The notes beneath the pieces were generated by a model that did not search any database, was not told the origin of the DNA, and saw only the letters and a program-made list of their open reading frames with translations. Both the position numbers and the translations under genes were made by a program. 64,000 bases of DNA, taken from contig CAZKGM010000001.1 in the NCBI GenBank assembly GCA_964552395.1, positions 62,001-126,000 of the forward strand. Reading direction: 5' to 3'. Positions 62,412-64,000 of the stretch are shown in pieces. Each line of letters starts with the position of its first letter. Within the stretch, counting starts at the first letter, position 1. This stretch comes from JAJDNH01 sp964552395 (GTDB taxonomy: Bacteria; Acidobacteriota; Thermoanaerobaculia; Thermoanaerobaculales; Sulfomarinibacteraceae).

Positions 62412-63098
62412 ATGAGTCGAGCTCCCGAGACCTTGCTCGAGGTTCCGCTCGTCAGACACCTGCCGGAGGATCTCAGTCAGCGGCTGATCGCGATCGGGAC
62501 GGAGCGCCGCTTCGAGCGCGGAGAGATCCTGTTCATGGAAGGGGCGACCGCAGAGGCGATGTACGCCGTCGTGTCGGGGAAGATCAAGCTCGTGCGCTAC
62601 TCCCCGAAGGGCAAGGAGCTGCTTCTGCATCTCGTCAAGCCGGGCCAGAGCTTTGCCGAGGCGGCGCTGTTCGGAGAGCGGACCTACCCCGCCACGGCGG
62701 TCGCTCTCGAACGCACGGCGGTCTGGGTGTGGGAGCGGGACCGCCTGCTGCGGCTCATTGCCGAGGTGCCCGGCCTGGCCCTGGCCATGATTGCCTCTAT
62801 CTCGGTGTGGACACGCCGGCTTGCCGGCAAGCTCGAGCTGCTGACCCAGCGGCGAGTCGAAGAGAGATTCGCGATCTACCTTCTCGGGCGCGCGGGGGGG
62901 CGGGACCTCGCTCAAGGCGAGGAAATCGAGCTGCGTGAGCCGCGCCACCTCATTGCTGCGCAGTGTGGGACCGCGCCCGAGGTGCTGTCACGGACCCTAC
63001 GCCGTCTTGAGGAGGAGGGGATCCTCCATGCCGAGGCAGAGGTGATCCGGATTCTCGAGCCGCAGCGGCTGCGCGACCTGGCGGAGGCCATCGAGTAA
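62412..63098 (+). CDS. Crp/Fnr family transcriptional regulator
   Basis: 228 aa. The cyclic-nucleotide-binding-like domain (~15-130) has FERGEILFMEGATAEAMYAVVSGKIKLVRYSPKGKELLL (broken), LVKPGQSFAEAALFGERTYPATA and AVWVWERDRL. A long helix leads to the winged helix (~165-220): LAQGEEIELREPRHLIAAQCGTAPEVLSRTLRRLEEEG (broken) with the recognition helix. There are no Fnr cluster cysteines at the N-terminus, so it is not an oxygen sensor of that type. Its promoter is close to consensus. It follows the iron-sulfur membrane gene and may control that or the downstream envelope genes. Confidence 0.9.
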   Translation: MSRAPETLLEVPLVRHLPEDLSQRLIAIGTERRFERGEILFMEGATAEAMYAVVSGKIKLVRYSPKGKELLLHLVKPGQSFAEAALFGERTYPATAVALERTAVWVWERDRLLRLIAEVPGLALAMIASISVWTRRLAGKLELLTQRRVEERFAIYLLGRAGGRDLAQGEEIELREPRHLIAAQCGTAPEVLSRTLRRLEEEGILHAEAEVIRILEPQRLRDLAEAIE

Positions 63099-63171
63099 GC
63101 GAGCCGGGTCAGAAAGTCGGTGGGAGAGAGAGTCCAACTCCTTGCAATTGACACCCGTTCTCGAGCGCGGC

Positions 63172-63543
63172 ATGATGAGGAGGATGCGAGGCCGTCGGTT
63201 GAGCTCGTTGGCGATAGCGGCCACCCTGTTGGTGGCCTGGCACGGGCTCCTCATCCGCCTGCCGCACACCCACCTTGACGACCAGGTTCCGCGCTACGAG
63301 GGAACCTGTTCGGCCGCCCGTCCCGGAAGCCATGCCTTTCACCTTCACCGCACGCCGGTACAGCTGGCGCCGCACCAGTGCCTGGCCTGCCTGGTCAGCT
63401 CCACCTCGGCTGCGCCGACCGGCGAGAGCGCGGTTCCGACGCCGCAGACGGCGACCGGGCACGCATCGTCCCTCCTCGAGAGCCCGCCGGCCATCGAGCG
63501 GGCCCACCTTCCCGACCTACGCGCTCCTCCCATCCTCTCCTGA
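63172..63543 (+). CDS. small membrane/secreted protein, unknown
   Basis: 123 aa from ATG 63172. A basic start (MMRRMRGRRL) is followed by one hydrophobic segment (SSLAIAATLLVAWHGLLI), so it is secreted or anchored. The rest is His/Pro/Ser-rich with LPHTHLDD, FHLHRTP and a CLAC motif. A metal-binding role is possible because of the His and Cys groups. No family recognised. It lies 62 nt before the next gene in the same direction. Confidence 0.5.
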   Translation: MMRRMRGRRLSSLAIAATLLVAWHGLLIRLPHTHLDDQVPRYEGTCSAARPGSHAFHLHRTPVQLAPHQCLACLVSSTSAAPTGESAVPTPQTATGHASSLLESPPAIERAHLPDLRAPPILS

Positions 63544-63605
63544 GGTCCGCGGGTGAGACGCCCGCGCTATCGTGAACGGACAGCTCAGGGATGACAGGAG
63601 GAATC

Positions 63606-64000
63606 ATGCGACTCAAGAACGCCCGAGCTTTGCTCGGTGTGGTCCTGGTTCTCTCGACGGGACTGGTGGCATCGGCGCAAGAAACGCCGCCCGCAACCAC
63701 TAAGGAGTCCCCCACCGTCGAGCAGCTGCAGCAGCGTTTGGAGAAGCTCACGCAGCAACTGCATGAGGTCCAGCAGCAGCTGCAGGAGCTCACGGCAAAG
63801 CAGAAGACGCAGCAGCAGCAGTCTGAGGCAGAGAGCCTGCGCCAAGAAGCGGCGGCCGAGGCGGCGCGCGCAGCCTCCCCGGGAAAGGTTGACACGACCA
63901 CTGCGTTCATCTCCGGAACCCGGATGCAGCCGCAGCTGAATCCGGAGATCTCGGTCACCGGCAACATGTTCGCCATCGGTGGTACCAGCGAGAAGGAGCG
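63606..64000 (+). CDS. outer-membrane protein with coiled coil, N-terminal part (partial)
   Basis: The gene runs off the right edge after ~131 codons. Signal peptide ARALLGVVLVLSTGLVASA, then a glutamine-rich coiled coil (QLQQRLEKLTQQLHEVQQQLQEL, broken) of ~40 residues and an alanine-rich linker, then SGTRMQPQLNPEISVTGNMFAIGG. The coiled coil plus NPEISVTG motif resembles the start of zinc-regulated or porin-like outer-membrane proteins; the barrel would lie beyond the window. Preceded by AGGAGG. Confidence 0.7.
   Translation, partial: MRLKNARALLGVVLVLSTGLVASAQETPPATTKESPTVEQLQQRLEKLTQQLHEVQQQLQELTAKQKTQQQQSEAESLRQEAAAEAARAASPGKVDTTTAFISGTRMQPQLNPEISVTGNMFAIGGTSEKE

Overview
This window is a dense, GC-rich bacterial chromosome segment, almost wall to wall with housekeeping and metabolic genes in short operons on both strands. 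Outer-membrane and periplasmic functions (Lnt, a nonaheme cytochrome c, an OmpA-like domain), HspR-type heat-shock control, DUF1844 and DUF4388 proteins, an FHA-sigma54 activator and a Hanks-type kinase suggest a Gram-negative, respiring member of a deep lineage such as Acidobacteriota. That placement is inference from gene content; no rRNA is present. I found no tRNA, rRNA, CRISPR array, phage or insertion sequence.

Layout. 1-635: end of queE plus queD (7-deazaguanine synthesis). 625-4029: reductase, serine-palmitoyltransferase-like enzyme and acyltransferase, read as a ceramide/sphingolipid operon. 4109-10055: DHH phosphoesterase, penicillin-acylase-like hydrolase, tsaB-rimI and a GspE-N domain protein. 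10314-12796: two-subunit fumarase and malate dehydrogenase. 12954-16578: a secreted SLH-like protein with its own promoter and terminator, DUF1858, crotonase, and a phosphate-transport pair. 16824-20396: DUF1844, TPR membrane protein, DUF4388 protein. 20464-24256: heat-shock cluster dnaK-hsp20-hspR-sigma factor. 24319-31419: nuclease-helicase, diheme cytochrome, TPR lipoprotein, a DUF1573 protein with an in-frame TGA exactly at a conserved cysteine (candidate selenoprotein), and a ClpX-like ATPase. 31658-35204: signalling genes and an orphan. 35415-42590: cobalamin adenosyltransferase, then phoH-HD phosphodiesterase-ybeY-CorC-era and two small redox/zinc proteins. 42607-49423: DUF4010 permease, nitroreductase, a Rieske/cytochrome b/nonaheme cytochrome c operon, and a polytopic membrane protein. 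49596-57760: PilZ, rocD, frameshifted prfB, Ser/Thr kinase plus heme sensor, lnt, a small periplasmic protein. 57912-64000: CoA transferase, CAP protein, OmpA-like fragment, membrane iron-sulfur protein, Crp/Fnr regulator, and two envelope proteins at the edge.

Two global signals stand out. First, many genes have a clear -10 hexamer ending exactly 6 nt before the start codon with no Shine-Dalgarno, which is the signature of leaderless transcripts. Second, TGA is used as a normal stop (and as the RF2 frameshift stop in prfB), yet one TGA sits inside the SCGCT signature of the DUF1573 protein, so local selenocysteine recoding is the most economical explanation to test.
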